From positions 62,001-126,000 of the forward strand of contig CBDBEL010000001.1 of the NCBI GenBank assembly GCA_965204415.1: 64,000 nucleotides of DNA. The letters run 5' to 3'. Within the stretch, counting starts at the first letter, position 1; each line of letters starts with the position of its first letter. Positions 8,338-16,433 of the stretch are shown in pieces. Origin of the DNA: Aldehydirespirator sp965204415. Its GTDB lineage: Bacteria > Actinomycetota > Acidimicrobiia > Acidimicrobiales > Aldehydirespiratoraceae. Under the pieces are notes generated by a model, which made no database searches, had not been told where the DNA came from, and worked only from the letters and a program-made list of their open reading frames with translations. The translations under genes were made by a program, and so were the position numbers.

Positions 8338-8961
8338 AGCCTCTTCAGCTACAACAGGGCTATGACATCGCCCCAAAAGCACAGGTCACAGCACCAGCGG
8401 CGCTCATCGCGGCCGTCAGGGAGGACGAGGGAACGCGTGCAAGCGCCGTCTGCGCTGAGGCACAGAATCGCCAGCAGGGCTACTCGAAGGTGCGGACACG
8501 ACGACGCCGGGCACCCGCTGGCTCCGCTCCCAGGCAACGGACTGCCGCCAGCGGTCTGGACAGCGGATGCGCCTCGGCCTGCCGACCAGCACCGACTCCG
8601 CCATGGCCACCGCCCACCGCAAATACACGTGTCGCCGAATACAGGATCTCCGCCGGGGTGGGGATGAACATCTGCATCCGCTGGGCGCCCTGCCCGAGGC
8701 GAAACTTGTCGGGCCCGCCGAGCAAGGCGCAAGGATCGTGCGCCTGCGCCCAGCAACCCACCCCGGCACCCCTCGATGAGTGACACCGGGAAGGTTCAGT
8801 CGTCTCTGTGGGGCTGTTGCGCGGCACCTTCAACGCGATCACATCGCAACAGCCACGACGCTCCAAATCTCTCGCGGCGCTCCCGATGCCAGCGGGACGC
8901 CGCGGCCCTCCGGCAGCCCTCCCTAGCGGGCCACGCGAGCGTGGGAAAGTGGAGCGCCCCT
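8338..8961. other. 624-bp gap upstream of the LRV operon
   Basis: This must contain the operon promoter, but I see no clear -35/-10 pair. Several overlapping open frames on both strands are rich in Arg, Pro and Cys, and their six-frame pattern looks like composition noise. The best candidate for a decayed gene is a minus-strand stretch reading MQMFIPTPAEILYSATRVFA near 8610-8670, too short to classify. Confidence 0.4.
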
Positions 8962-9285
8962 CTACGGTTGGCGAGGCGGCGGGCTGCCTAGTCGGTGCTC
9001 GCGGCCCCACAGATTCGTGTCGAGCACGATTTCGAGCCGTGCGATGATGGCCAGGTCGCCCCAGCTGGCGCCGTCGCGGATGTTGATCACCGCCTGGGGG
9101 CTGATGCCTGCTTCGCGGGCAATGCTGCGAATGGACCGCCTCTTTTTTGCGTCGAGCAGCCGCCACGACACGGCCTGGGCGAGGAGCGCTTCAGCGGGAG
9201 CGTCCTTCACTAGGGGGCCATCGGGCCAGGAGCCGCCCTCTGCGAGGTAGTCGCGGGGGTGGGCTAGCAGTCCCCGTCGGCGCAT
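8962..9285 (-). CDS. Small helix-turn-helix DNA-binding protein
   Basis: 107 residues from ATG 9285. Residues ~50-95 read RRSIRSIAREAGISPQAVIN followed by IRDGASWGDLAIIARLE, which fits an XRE/Cro-type helix-turn-helix (SIAREAGISPQAVINI as the two helices) with the typical following helix. The N-terminal ~45 residues show no motif. It lies 624 bp upstream of the LRV-MoxR-VWA operon on the same strand and diverges from the recombinase-like gene at 9646. The 12-bp inverted repeat at 9353-9382 sits between the divergent genes and is a plausible operator for this protein. A regulator of the mobile element or of the operon is likely; which one cannot be told from sequence. Confidence 0.6.
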   Translation of the reverse strand: MRRRGLLAHPRDYLAEGGSWPDGPLVKDAPAEALLAQAVSWRLLDAKKRRSIRSIAREAGISPQAVINIRDGASWGDLAIIARLEIVLDTNLWGREHRLGSPPPRQP

Positions 9286-9352
9286 CCGCCGGGACGTTAG
9301 CCGTCTTCATGTGCAGCCGCCGATCGGGGCGTGCTGCCGTGTCACACGGTGA

Positions 9353-9382
9353 TCCTACTGTCCGTACATGCGGACAGTAGGA
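9353..9382. promoter_or_regulatory. Perfect 12-bp inverted repeat, operator candidate
   Basis: TCCTACTGTCCG (9353-9364), a 6-bp spacer TACATG, then CGGACAGTAGGA (9371-9382): all 12 positions pair. It lies 68 bp upstream of the HTH gene start and 264 bp upstream of the recombinase-like gene, between two divergent genes. A dimeric repressor site is the simplest reading; a recombination site or hairpin is possible. No T-run follows, so a terminator is less likely. Confidence 0.6.
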
Positions 9383-9529
9383 CGGTGCGCCGGTGCGCCG
9401 GGGCGTCCCCGGCGCCGGTGCCAGGCCCGGCCGGGCATCGACCGGCCACGATCACATAAGCCTAGCTCAGCCCAGGTTTCGAGAGGCTCGGTCGGGCAGG
9501 TGTCGAGCGACAACAGAAAAAAGGAGTTG

Positions 9530-9640
9530 CCTTCGTGGCTTGACACTGCATTGATTACACCAAGACATACACCACACCCCAAAAGCATCCGCGGCGCCCC
9601 AGTCCCACCAGACAGCTGCGCCGCGGATCAACCACGAAGG
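9530..9640 (+). promoter_or_regulatory. Nested inverted repeats in the leader of the recombinase-like gene
   Basis: The outer pair CCTTCGTGG (9530-9538) and CCACGAAGG (9632-9640) is perfect over 9 bp. The inner pair ATCCGCGGCGC (9587-9597) and GCGCCGCGGAT (9618-9628) is perfect over 11 bp. The right outer arm contains GAAGG, the only Shine-Dalgarno-like sequence before ATG 9646, so pairing would hide the ribosome site. A second purine-rich AAAAAAGGAG precedes the left arm. This fits an RNA leader limiting translation, by inference. A TTGACA at 9540-9545 lacks a convincing -10 at normal spacing. Confidence 0.45.
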
Positions 9641-9645
9641 TCAAC

Positions 9646-10797
9646 ATGGAGCATATCGCCGAAACCGAAAGAGTCCCGCTGGACTTGTCCGGGGACGGTG
9701 TCGGTGATGGCGTTGTCGGGGGTCGGGGCATTCGCGTGGAGCAGGCGCGGCTGTTTCCGCTGCCGGAGCCGTGGTGGTCGTCGATGTCGTCGGACGCCGC
9801 TCGCGAGGCGCTGATGGGCGGCGACAACCCGCCACGGGTCACCCGTAGCCGCTCCCGAGGCTCACCCCCAAAAGAGCGCGATGTCGATGAGGTTGAGCGG
9901 GTGCTGGCGACGTGTCTGCCGGCCAGTGTCCGTGACGAATCCCCGCCGGTCCTCGCGGAGGTGATGCCTGTCGTGCGGGTGTGGGTCGCTGCTGCGAAGC
10001 CTGCCGATGGTGTCGAGACCCGGCGATTGTTGTGGGCGCTGGCACCGATGGCGGTCTGGCTCCGCAAGACGATGGGATCACTCCACGCTGGCCTGCTCAC
10101 TGACCGCAACATTGAAGTCTGGATCCACGACGCCGATAAGCGTCGCACGAACTGGCAGCACCTGGCGCACCCGTTGCTCCTTCAAGTCGGACGCCTGATC
10201 AACCCAGGCGGCTGTGCACCGCCCCGAAAGACGGTCGGTCGCAGTCCGATCCCAGTGCCCTACACGGCACAGGAGGAGACTCTGTTCGGCCAGATGGCCA
10301 TGCTCCCGAGACGAGGAGATCGAGCCGGGCACCTGTTCGTCGCCGGAGCCGGTCTAGGGGCTGCGCTCAGCGGCGTGGAAATAGGGCGCGCTGAGACCGG
10401 TCACATGATCGATGCAGGTGGCGGTCGGCTAGCGATACGTGTCACAGGGCACAGAGGGCGAATCGTGCCCATACGGGCCGACTACACGATGATGGTCCGT
10501 GAAGCCGCCCAGTTTGCTGATACCAGGGGTGGCAGCGAAAGCAACCGGTTCGTCAAGGCAGCCGACAAGAACGCTGTGAGCCGTCTCACCGCCAATCTCG
10601 ACTTCGGCACGGGCAGGCTGTGCCTGCGGCGGGCACGCAACACATGGATTGCTGCTCACCTTCTCGCGGGCACTCCCGTTCCCGATCTCCACCATCTGGC
10701 CGGGACGGTGTCCGCCGCAACCATTGATGCCTTGGTCGGTCGAGCCGTCGAAGACGTTGACCCCATGACTGCCGTGTCACGGGGGTTGCGGATATGA
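9646..10797 (+). CDS. Divergent tyrosine-recombinase-like protein of a mobile element
   Basis: 383 residues from ATG 9646. The C-terminal ~170 residues recall a tyrosine recombinase catalytic domain: AGLGAALSGVEIGRAE is placed like the TGLRxSEL-xLxWxD segment, GRLAIRVTGHRGRIVPIRA like the following ITGKGxKxRxVPL strands, and RLCLRRARNTWIAAHLLAG with VPDLHHLAGTVSAATID like the HxLRHTFATHLLxxG/LGHxxxxTT helices. The first Arg and the terminal Tyr are not evident, so catalysis is doubtful. The stop overlaps the next start in ATGA (10794-10797), so it is probably translated together with the DDE-transposase-like protein. It may be an accessory targeting or recombinase-derived DNA-binding protein. 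Family assignment is by eye and moderate. Confidence 0.45.
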   Translation: MEHIAETERVPLDLSGDGVGDGVVGGRGIRVEQARLFPLPEPWWSSMSSDAAREALMGGDNPPRVTRSRSRGSPPKERDVDEVERVLATCLPASVRDESPPVLAEVMPVVRVWVAAAKPADGVETRRLLWALAPMAVWLRKTMGSLHAGLLTDRNIEVWIHDADKRRTNWQHLAHPLLLQVGRLINPGGCAPPRKTVGRSPIPVPYTAQEETLFGQMAMLPRRGDRAGHLFVAGAGLGAALSGVEIGRAETGHMIDAGGGRLAIRVTGHRGRIVPIRADYTMMVREAAQFADTRGGSESNRFVKAADKNAVSRLTANLDFGTGRLCLRRARNTWIAAHLLAGTPVPDLHHLAGTVSAATIDALVGRAVEDVDPMTAVSRGLRI

Positions 10798-11865
10798 GCC
10801 GCCGACAGCACTGCCGCCGACAGCAGCGAGAAGCCGCACGCCGGTGCTTGACGGTATCGGACATCTACCTGATCAATGAGAACCGCAGACTCCCCGTTGA
10901 TCATCCGAGCTTGGGGCTACGCAAGCGCAAGAACAGACCCAAGTCTCCGCGACTGGTGTTCCCCAGAACCACCCGCCCGGAGCAAGCATGGCGCTATGTG
11001 AAGGTGATCAATCGCAGCGAGGCCGCACGTCGGGCATGCGAATGGATGCGCAATCATCCAGGACCGCAGTCCAGTTGCCCGCCGGAACTCTATTTTGTGG
11101 GGATGTGTCTGGCTGCCGAGGAGACCGGCTGGTATCTGAGGTCTGACATCTGCTCAATCATCAACGGATTGGACGCCTCAATCCTCCACTACTTCAAGGC
11201 ATGCGATCATACTGGCTTCAAGCCAATCAGCTACTCGGCTGTCCAACGCCAAGCATTCCGCTTTGAACGCATCCCCTTCGAGGAACTCATGGCGGGAATC
11301 ATCCCCGAGTACCCGCCTCAAGACCCTGACGACCCCGAGGATGATGACGAAACAGGAGCGGACCTCGCACTGCTGTGGTTCAACCTCGACATCCTGCTTG
11401 CGACCATTCCTCCGAGGACGCTGGACAAGATCAGAGCAGGGGCCGTGGACGCCACAGCCTTCCCGACCTATGCGAGAACCTACGACTTCCGGGCCCAAAA
11501 GGACGTGAACAAGGCCGTGCTAGAGGCCCTCAAAGAGAAGGGAACGATTCCTGAGGACGTGACCCTTGGCCCCGATGGGAAGCTCATCCGCTGCCCGCAC
11601 GACCCCGACGCTCGGGGAGGCCGTCGATCACCAAGTCTGGCGACCGGCCACAAAGGCGGGAGTTTTGCAGGCTACTTCCCGACGATCCTCACACCGAGCA
11701 GAGACTACGAATGGACAGGAGACCCACAGCAGATCAGGCTGCGGGACCACATCAGCCCATATGTCCTAGCATTCTCCGTCGATCCAGCCACCAGGAAGAA
11801 GGGGCCCATAGCGCGAGACCTCGCCCTGGCCGCGAAGCACGTACTTCCAGGCTTTCGTGCCCTGA
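10794..11865 (+). pseudogene. 5' part of a DDE-transposase-like gene, interrupted by an IS
   Basis: The gene starts at ATG 10794 in the ATGA overlap with the upstream gene and is broken at 11865 by the IS. The intact part (357 codons) has an Arg-rich N-terminus, then helical sequence, and IRAGAVDATAFPTYARTYDF, where AVDAT is a good candidate for the first DDE aspartate. The segment from ~245 (KGTIPEDVTLGPDGK) leads toward the second aspartate, restored only when the IS is removed (RALTGDREFTEQ). In the present sequence the frame runs into IS DNA and ends at 11915, giving a truncated product. The intact protein would have 635 residues. Confidence 0.75.
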
Positions 11866-11893
11866 CCGGAATTTGTCGGGTTGGCGGGGTTTT
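11866..11893 (+). repeat. Left terminal inverted repeat of the IS
   Basis: It begins CCGGAATTTGTCGGG and is imperfectly complementary over about 28 bp to 13784-13811, with the outer 15 bp perfect. It follows the CCTGA target copy at 11861-11865. Confidence 0.9.
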
Positions 11894-12009
11894 GGTGACA
11901 GCAGATGGCCTCTGACGTGGGGTTTTGTGTCTCCAGGCAGCGTTTCGACAGGGATTTGTAGGGGCGACACATAGTTGACGGCGCGCTGGTTGGGGGCTAT
12001 TGTGGTGTT

Positions 12010-13713
12010 GTGTTCGTGAAGACGACCCGCCGCCGCAGGGGCGACAAGGTGTACGAGTACTTGTCGTTGGTGGAGTCGGTGCGCGACGGCGCCAAGGTCG
12101 GCCACAGGACGCTTCTGCGCCTGGGGGAGGTGACCGCTCTGCGCGAGTCCGGGCAGCTGGAGCGGATCGTGGCCGCGTTGGAGGCCCACCTGCGCCGCGA
12201 GCGCGTCGACGTGGGGGCGCTGGCCGCTGAGGAGGCGCCCGCGGTGGGGGCGGTGGCCGCGGCGGCGACGGTGTGGGGTCGGCTGGGACTGGACGGATGG
12301 TTCGCGCAGCTCGGCGCCGGGCGGGGGTCCGAGGCGCTGGAGCACGCGGTGTTCGCGATGGTCGCCAACAGGCTGGTGGCGCCGTGCTCGAAGCGCCGCC
12401 TGGTGGAGTGGGCCAGCGAGGACGTGGTCATGCCCGCGGGCTGGGAGGCTCCGCCGCTGGGCCGCTACTACCGGGCCCTCGACGCCGTCGCCGACGCGAA
12501 GCAGGCCACCGAGGCGCACCTCTACAGCCGGCTGTGCGACCTGTCGAACTTGGACCTGAAGCTGGTGTGCTACGACTTGACCTCCACCTACTTCGAGGGA
12601 TCGCCGCGGCCCTCTGACCGGTTCCCGTCGCGGGCGTTCGGATACTCCCGTGACCATCGCAGCGACCGGCCCCAGATCGTGATCGGCCTGTTGTGCACCA
12701 CCGACGGGATCCCCATCGCGCACCACGTGTTCGCCGGCAACACCAACGACGCCTCCACCCTGCCGGCAGTCCTGGACGACCTCGCCAAGCGGTTCGCGGT
12801 GGGCCGCATCTGCGTGGTCGCCGACCGGGGCCTCATCTCCAAAGACAACGTCGACGCAGTCGCCGCCGCCGGGTTCGACCACCTGCTGGCCACCAGGCTG
12901 CACCGCGACCACATCGCCAAAGAAGCCCTCGAAACCATCGACGACGACACCGCCTGGATCGAGATACCCCAACACCGCTGCCGGGCCACAGACATCGCCC
13001 TCGCCGACGGCACCCGCGCCGTCGTGGTCGAGTCCGACGCCCGCGCCCGCCGCGACACCCTGCGCACCGCCGAGATCGTCGCCCGCGCCGAGGCCGACCT
13101 GCTCGCCCTGGAACAACGGGTCCGCGAAGGCCGGCTCAAAGACCCCGCTGAAATCGGAAGAGCCGCCCAGCGCATCCTCGCCACAGCCGGCGCCGGGCGG
13201 CTCTTCGACGTCGAGATCGCAGAAGGCCGCTTCACCTACCACTACAACGACCACGCCCACACCTATGAGGAGCTCCTCGCGGGCCGCTACGTGCTCACAA
13301 CCAGCCTCACACCCACACAAGCCACCACAACCCAGATCGTGGCCGCCTACCGCCAGCTCGCAGCCGTCGAAGCAAGGTTCCGGACCCTCAAAGACTTCCT
13401 GCACCTGCGGCCCGTGCGGCACTGGACCGAACAAAGAGTCCGCGGCCACGTCGCCGTGTGCGTCTACGCCGCCGTCATCGAGACCCTCATCGGACACGAC
13501 CTCGCCAAAGCAGACGTCCGCGACCCCGACCTCGACCACCAGCACCTCAGCGCCGCCCGAGCCCTGCGAGAACTCAACCGCATCCGACGCGTCAAACTCA
13601 CCGCCAACGGCCACAACATCGACCTCACCACCCGGCGCACCCCCATCCAGGCCCGGGCCCTCACCGCAATCGGAACCGACACCCAAAGCTGGGACAAAGC
13701 CACCATCACCTGA
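12010..13713 (+). CDS. IS1634-family DDE transposase
   Basis: 567 residues from GTG 12010. The N-terminus (VKTTRRRRGDKVYEYLSLVE, then SVRDGAKVGHRTLLRLGEV) is the usual opening of IS1634-family transposases. Candidate catalytic positions are the Asp in CYDLTSTYFEG, the Asp in VVADRGLISKDN, and the Glu in AAVEARFRTLKDFLHLRPV, where the family's C-terminal YREL-like helix sits. The length is normal and no stop or shift interrupts it. It is the only gene of the IS, which disrupts the larger DDE-transposase-like gene. It should cut and join the element's ends and is probably still functional. Confidence 0.92.
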   Translation: MFVKTTRRRRGDKVYEYLSLVESVRDGAKVGHRTLLRLGEVTALRESGQLERIVAALEAHLRRERVDVGALAAEEAPAVGAVAAAATVWGRLGLDGWFAQLGAGRGSEALEHAVFAMVANRLVAPCSKRRLVEWASEDVVMPAGWEAPPLGRYYRALDAVADAKQATEAHLYSRLCDLSNLDLKLVCYDLTSTYFEGSPRPSDRFPSRAFGYSRDHRSDRPQIVIGLLCTTDGIPIAHHVFAGNTNDASTLPAVLDDLAKRFAVGRICVVADRGLISKDNVDAVAAAGFDHLLATRLHRDHIAKEALETIDDDTAWIEIPQHRCRATDIALADGTRAVVVESDARARRDTLRTAEIVARAEADLLALEQRVREGRLKDPAEIGRAAQRILATAGAGRLFDVEIAEGRFTYHYNDHAHTYEELLAGRYVLTTSLTPTQATTTQIVAAYRQLAAVEARFRTLKDFLHLRPVRHWTEQRVRGHVAVCVYAAVIETLIGHDLAKADVRDPDLDHQHLSAARALRELNRIRRVKLTANGHNIDLTTRRTPIQARALTAIGTDTQSWDKATIT

Positions 13714-13783
13714 CCCCGCCCAGCCGCACCCCAACCGCCGATGTAGTGGAAACACCTCATCGCCGCGCCCCCTCTGACCTCAC

Positions 13784-13811
13784 AAAACGCGAAACACCCG
13801 ACAAATTCCGG
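13784..13811 (-). repeat. Right terminal inverted repeat of the IS
   Basis: It ends CCCGACAAATTCCGG, complementary to the left end, and is followed directly by the second CCTGA target copy (13812-13816). Confidence 0.9.
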
Positions 13812-14652
13812 CCTGACGGGCGATCGCGAGTTCACGGAGCAACGCGAGAGCTTCGTGAGACCACTTCATGCAAACGGGATAAGCGTCGTCATGGATCGTA
13901 AGTCCGATGCAAAGCACGCTGATGTGGTCACTGTCGGCCAGAGGCAAGAATCCCTGTATCAGATTTGTGGAGGGTTCTATCCCATGTGGGTGCCCAAGAG
14001 ATTCCTGGAACCGCCTGATAGCAGCTTGACCGAAGAAGAAGTCTTCCAGTGGTACGAGGCGCTCGCACGATTCCGGTATTCGACCAACGGGCTATCAACG
14101 AACGGAACAGTCCAATTCTTGTGCCCACAATGTGCGGGTCGGGTCATCTACGCGAAGACGGCCCGAACCGGCAAGTACAAGAGGGGGAACTACCCGGCAT
14201 CGGCCATCTCATATGTGGACCCTTACCCCGATTGGGTGCAGCCCGAATACTGCTGCAACGGCGCTATCAGCATCCGTGCTGTAGATCTGGACTGGTGGCA
14301 GCCTGTCCCTTGGGGCACCCGAGCACACGACAGGCTCTACAACAGAGGCCGCGGCAGGATCGAGAACATCAACAACCTCCTGCGTGACGACGAAGGGATG
14401 AACCCCAAAGCCTGCCGAGCGTCCGGGACGGTAGCCCACAACATGGCGGTACTGGCACTTTCAATTGCCAACAACATCCAGCTAGCAGACGCCGACCCCC
14501 TAGCCGACCCACCCCGTGATGACAAGCCCAAAGTTGAACTGTCTCTGTTCTGTGTGCTGCCAGCCGACAGAGACGACCTAGAAGGCCACTCGGCTGCCGC
14601 ACCCTCGCCAGGGGATTCGCAGAACCGATCGCCCCCTAGAGCACCCCCGTAA
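13812..14652 (+). pseudogene. 3' part of the interrupted DDE-transposase-like gene
   Basis: Reading on from the target site, the frame is GDREFTEQRESFVRPLHANG, SVVMDRKSDAKHADVV and so on to the stop at 14650-14652. GDRE would carry the second acidic residue, and GRGRIENINNLLRDDEG the catalytic Glu. Two Cys pairs (CPQC and the YCCNG region) suggest a small zinc-binding insert. An ATG at 13868 could give a free-standing 3' product. Joined to 10794-11865 with one CCTGA counted, the total is 1,908 bp, exactly 636 codons with the stop. I do not recognise the transposase family. Confidence 0.75.
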
Positions 14653-14673
14653 CCTCCTGAACCCCGTGTCCGG

Positions 14674-14697
14674 GCTGACGGTCGCCTGACCGTCAGC
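14674..14697 (+). terminator. 10-bp hairpin after the DDE-transposase-like gene
   Basis: GCTGACGGTC (14674-14683), loop GCCT, then GACCGTCAGC (14688-14697): a perfect stem 21 bp after the stop. There is no T-run, so it is a weak or factor-assisted terminator, or part of the element end. Confidence 0.55.
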
Positions 14698-14866
14698 TTC
14701 GACGCGCTCTAGAACACGCCATCTGACGCATTCACTCTGTCTGCGATGCTGTCTACACGTCGAGGACCGCTCCGCTAAGCGCCGAGATGCTTGAAAACCC
14801 CCGAAACGACAGCGACCCGCATCAACCTGCTAACCCGAGCCGTGACAACCTCATAACCTCCCTCGG

Positions 14867-14941
14867 TGGGCCGTAGGGGATTTGAACCTCTGACCTCCTG
14901 CGTGTCGAGCAGGCGCTCTAACCAGGCTGAGCTAACGGCCC
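14867..14941 (-). tRNA. tRNA-Val (anticodon GAC), with C at position 33
   Basis: On the minus strand a full cloverleaf folds: acceptor GGGCCGT/ACGGCCC, D arm GCTC/GAGC, anticodon stem CCTGC/GCAGG with loop TCGACAC, T arm AGAGG/CCCCT with one mismatch, and discriminator A. The loop puts GAC at 34-36. Position 33, almost always T, is C here. CCA is not encoded. Its 3' end faces the accessory island, the usual side for integration at tRNA genes. Confidence 0.85.
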
Positions 14942-14964
14942 CGAGCCACGCAGGGTAGCAGGCG

Positions 14965-15723
14965 TCACTCGCCTCGGAACTCGGGAATGCGGCGCTCGGC
15001 CATGGCCCGGCTGCCCTCGGCGAAGTCGGCGGTCCGCTGCAGGCGGTCCTGCTCGCGGTGCTCGTGGGCCACGGCCGCTTCCACCTGGTCGGCCAGATCG
15101 CCGCGCAGGGTGGCCCGGATGGAGCGCACCGCCAGCGGCGCCGACATCGCGATCTCCCGGGCCATGGCGTGCGCCTCGCCGCGGACCTCGTCACGAGGCG
15201 CCAGCCGGTCCGCCAGCCCGAGCCTCGCCGCCTCCTCGCCGGGCACCCGGCGGCCCGTGAACAGCAGGTCGGCCGCCGCCTGCCGGCCCACCAGCCTCGG
15301 CAGGGTCACGCTCAGGCCGAAGCCCTGGTGGAAGCCCAGGCGGGCGAAGTTGGCACTGAAGCGGGCCTCGGGCGCGGCCACCCGGAAGTCGGCCGTCAGC
15401 GCCAGGCCCAGCCCGCCGCCCACCGCGGCGCCGTGCACCGCGGCCACCACCGGAGTCCGCGTGCGGAAGATCCGAACCGCCGCCGCGTACAGGTCCTCGG
15501 TGGTGTACTCCACTCCCCCGGGCGAGAAGTCGGCGCCGGCGCAGAAGTGCTTGCCCTGCGCGCACAGCACCGCGGCCCGGCACCGGGGGTCGCCGTCCAG
15601 CGATTCCAGCCCGTCGGCGATCCCGTCGATCATCTCCAGCGAGAAGAAGTTGTTGGGCGGGCGGCGCAGCTCGATCGTCGCCACGTAGTCGTCGCCGATC
15701 TCGATCCCCAGGACATCAGTCAT
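14965..15723 (-). CDS. Enoyl-CoA hydratase/isomerase (crotonase) family protein
   Basis: 252 residues, normal for the family. The oxyanion-hole segments are clear: HFCAGADF (~60-67) and HGAAVGGGLGLALTADFRVA (~97-116). The segment that usually reads FGLPExxLG is FSANFARLG here, so the first catalytic Glu of classical hydratases appears to be Phe; it may be an isomerase-, hydrolase- or lyase-type crotonase. Cytoplasmic, acting on acyl-CoA. The gene ends 23 bp before tRNA-Val on the same strand. No other fatty-acid genes are adjacent, so the substrate cannot be inferred from context. Confidence 0.85.
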   Translation of the reverse strand: MTDVLGIEIGDDYVATIELRRPPNNFFSLEMIDGIADGLESLDGDPRCRAAVLCAQGKHFCAGADFSPGGVEYTTEDLYAAAVRIFRTRTPVVAAVHGAAVGGGLGLALTADFRVAAPEARFSANFARLGFHQGFGLSVTLPRLVGRQAAADLLFTGRRVPGEEAARLGLADRLAPRDEVRGEAHAMAREIAMSAPLAVRSIRATLRGDLADQVEAAVAHEHREQDRLQRTADFAEGSRAMAERRIPEFRGE

Positions 15724-15853
15724 GGCGCCGACGCTACCAACCGCCCCGGGAACCGCAGGCGCCGATACAGCGTCAAAATGCTGCGACCAAGGCTCCCGAC
15801 TCCCCGTGCGGTTCAGCTCGATTAGCCCGGGATCGCCCCGGCTAGCTCGCCGC

Positions 15854-16201
15854 TCAGGCCGGGATGTCGAGGATCAGGCCTAGGAGGTCGCGGATCTGCG
15901 CCAGGGCGGCGTTCCCGACGCTGCCGCGGCTGCCGTCTATCCGCCTAGCGGCGACCGCACGGATGTGCTGACACTGGGCAGCCGACAGGACGTCGAGGCC
16001 GTTGGCCGCGTCGGCGTCGATCTCTAGCTCGGAGGCCAGTCCCCGCACAGTCGATGTGAGCGGGACGACATGGACGACGCTCGGCGCGGCGTCGAGGACC
16101 CGCTGTGCGCTGACCACCACGGCCGGACGGCGGAAGCCTGCCTCGCTCCCGGCCGGCGCACCGAGGTCGAGATCGACCACGTCACCCGAGGTCAGCATCA
16201 A
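15854..16201 (-). CDS. MazF/PemK-type endoribonuclease toxin
   Basis: 115 residues, of the length usual for MazF. Family hallmarks are SGDVVDLDLG at the start (normally RGDIxxxDxx), EAGFRRPAVVVSA (the xxRPxVVxxxD strand), VVHVVPLTSTVRG (vVPxTst), and IRAVAARRIDG, then GNAALAQIRDLLGLIL. The start overlaps the upstream antitoxin gene by about 20 bp, a typical toxin-antitoxin arrangement. MazF toxins cut single-stranded mRNA at short motifs and are neutralised by the partner. The second codon is also ATG (16198), so either start is possible. No disabling changes are visible. Confidence 0.88.
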   Translation of the reverse strand: MMLTSGDVVDLDLGAPAGSEAGFRRPAVVVSAQRVLDAAPSVVHVVPLTSTVRGLASELEIDADAANGLDVLSAAQCQHIRAVAARRIDGSRGSVGNAALAQIRDLLGLILDIPA

Positions 16202-16376
16202 GCCACCTCGTCTCGTCGTCGGTCAACCCGCCGCGCAAGTCGTTGCCGATCAACTCCTGGCGCAAGCGCCGCACCGCCAGCGCAACCGTGTCGCCGACCG
16301 TCGCTCCCAGGACCGATGCCAGCTTCTTGATCTCCTGATGGGTTGCGCCGTCGACCCGGACACTCGTACTCTGCAT
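16182..16376 (-). CDS. Ribbon-helix-helix type antitoxin of the first MazF module
   Basis: 64 residues. MQSTSVRVDGATHQEIKKLA is a short strand plus helix typical of ribbon-helix-helix antitoxins, followed by a second helix (TVGDTVALAVRRLRQELIG) and an acidic tail (TDDETRWLDADLG) expected to bind the toxin. The stop lies within the toxin start region. The start ATG 16376 lacks a clear Shine-Dalgarno sequence. A TAACGTTA palindrome begins 5 bp upstream and is a natural autoregulatory site. Confidence 0.8.
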   Translation of the reverse strand: MQSTSVRVDGATHQEIKKLASVLGATVGDTVALAVRRLRQELIGNDLRGGLTDDETRWLDADLG

Positions 16377-16419
16377 GTAATAACGTTAACAGAACTTACT
16401 ACTAGTCCGGATGCAGAGT
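16368..16419. promoter_or_regulatory. Control region of the first toxin-antitoxin pair
   Basis: The palindrome TAACGTTA (16381-16388) lies 5 bp upstream of the antitoxin start. A 9-bp inverted pair ACTCTGCAT (16368-16376) and ATGCAGAGT (16411-16419) brackets it; the first arm is the antitoxin start itself. Local AT richness contrasts with the surroundings. It probably combines promoter and operator, and may mark the edge of an insertion. Confidence 0.45.
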
Positions 16420-16433
16420 TCCCGCCCCGGGAT

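Larger units (their letters stand above)
11866..13811 (+). mobile_element. IS1634-family insertion sequence, complete, 1,946 bp
   Basis: The element is bounded by ~28-bp inverted repeats whose outer 15 bp (CCGGAATTTGTCGGG) match perfectly, and is flanked by a 5-bp direct repeat CCTGA at 11861-11865 and 13812-13816. It carries one intact transposase gene on the plus strand. Deleting the element and one CCTGA copy restores a continuous reading frame of the host gene, which proves the ends. The intact gene and good repeats suggest a recent insertion. Confidence 0.95.

Noticed and set aside
8480..9166. Minus-strand frame of about 230 codons upstream of the LRV operon
   Set aside because: It overlaps the HTH gene in another frame and its composition is not protein-like; only a short MQMFIPTPAEILYSATRVFA stretch looks coding-like.
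9540..9568. Promoter for the recombinase-like gene with TTGACA
   Set aside because: TTGACA is present but the -10 at correct spacing (AGACAT) is poor, so I do not call it.
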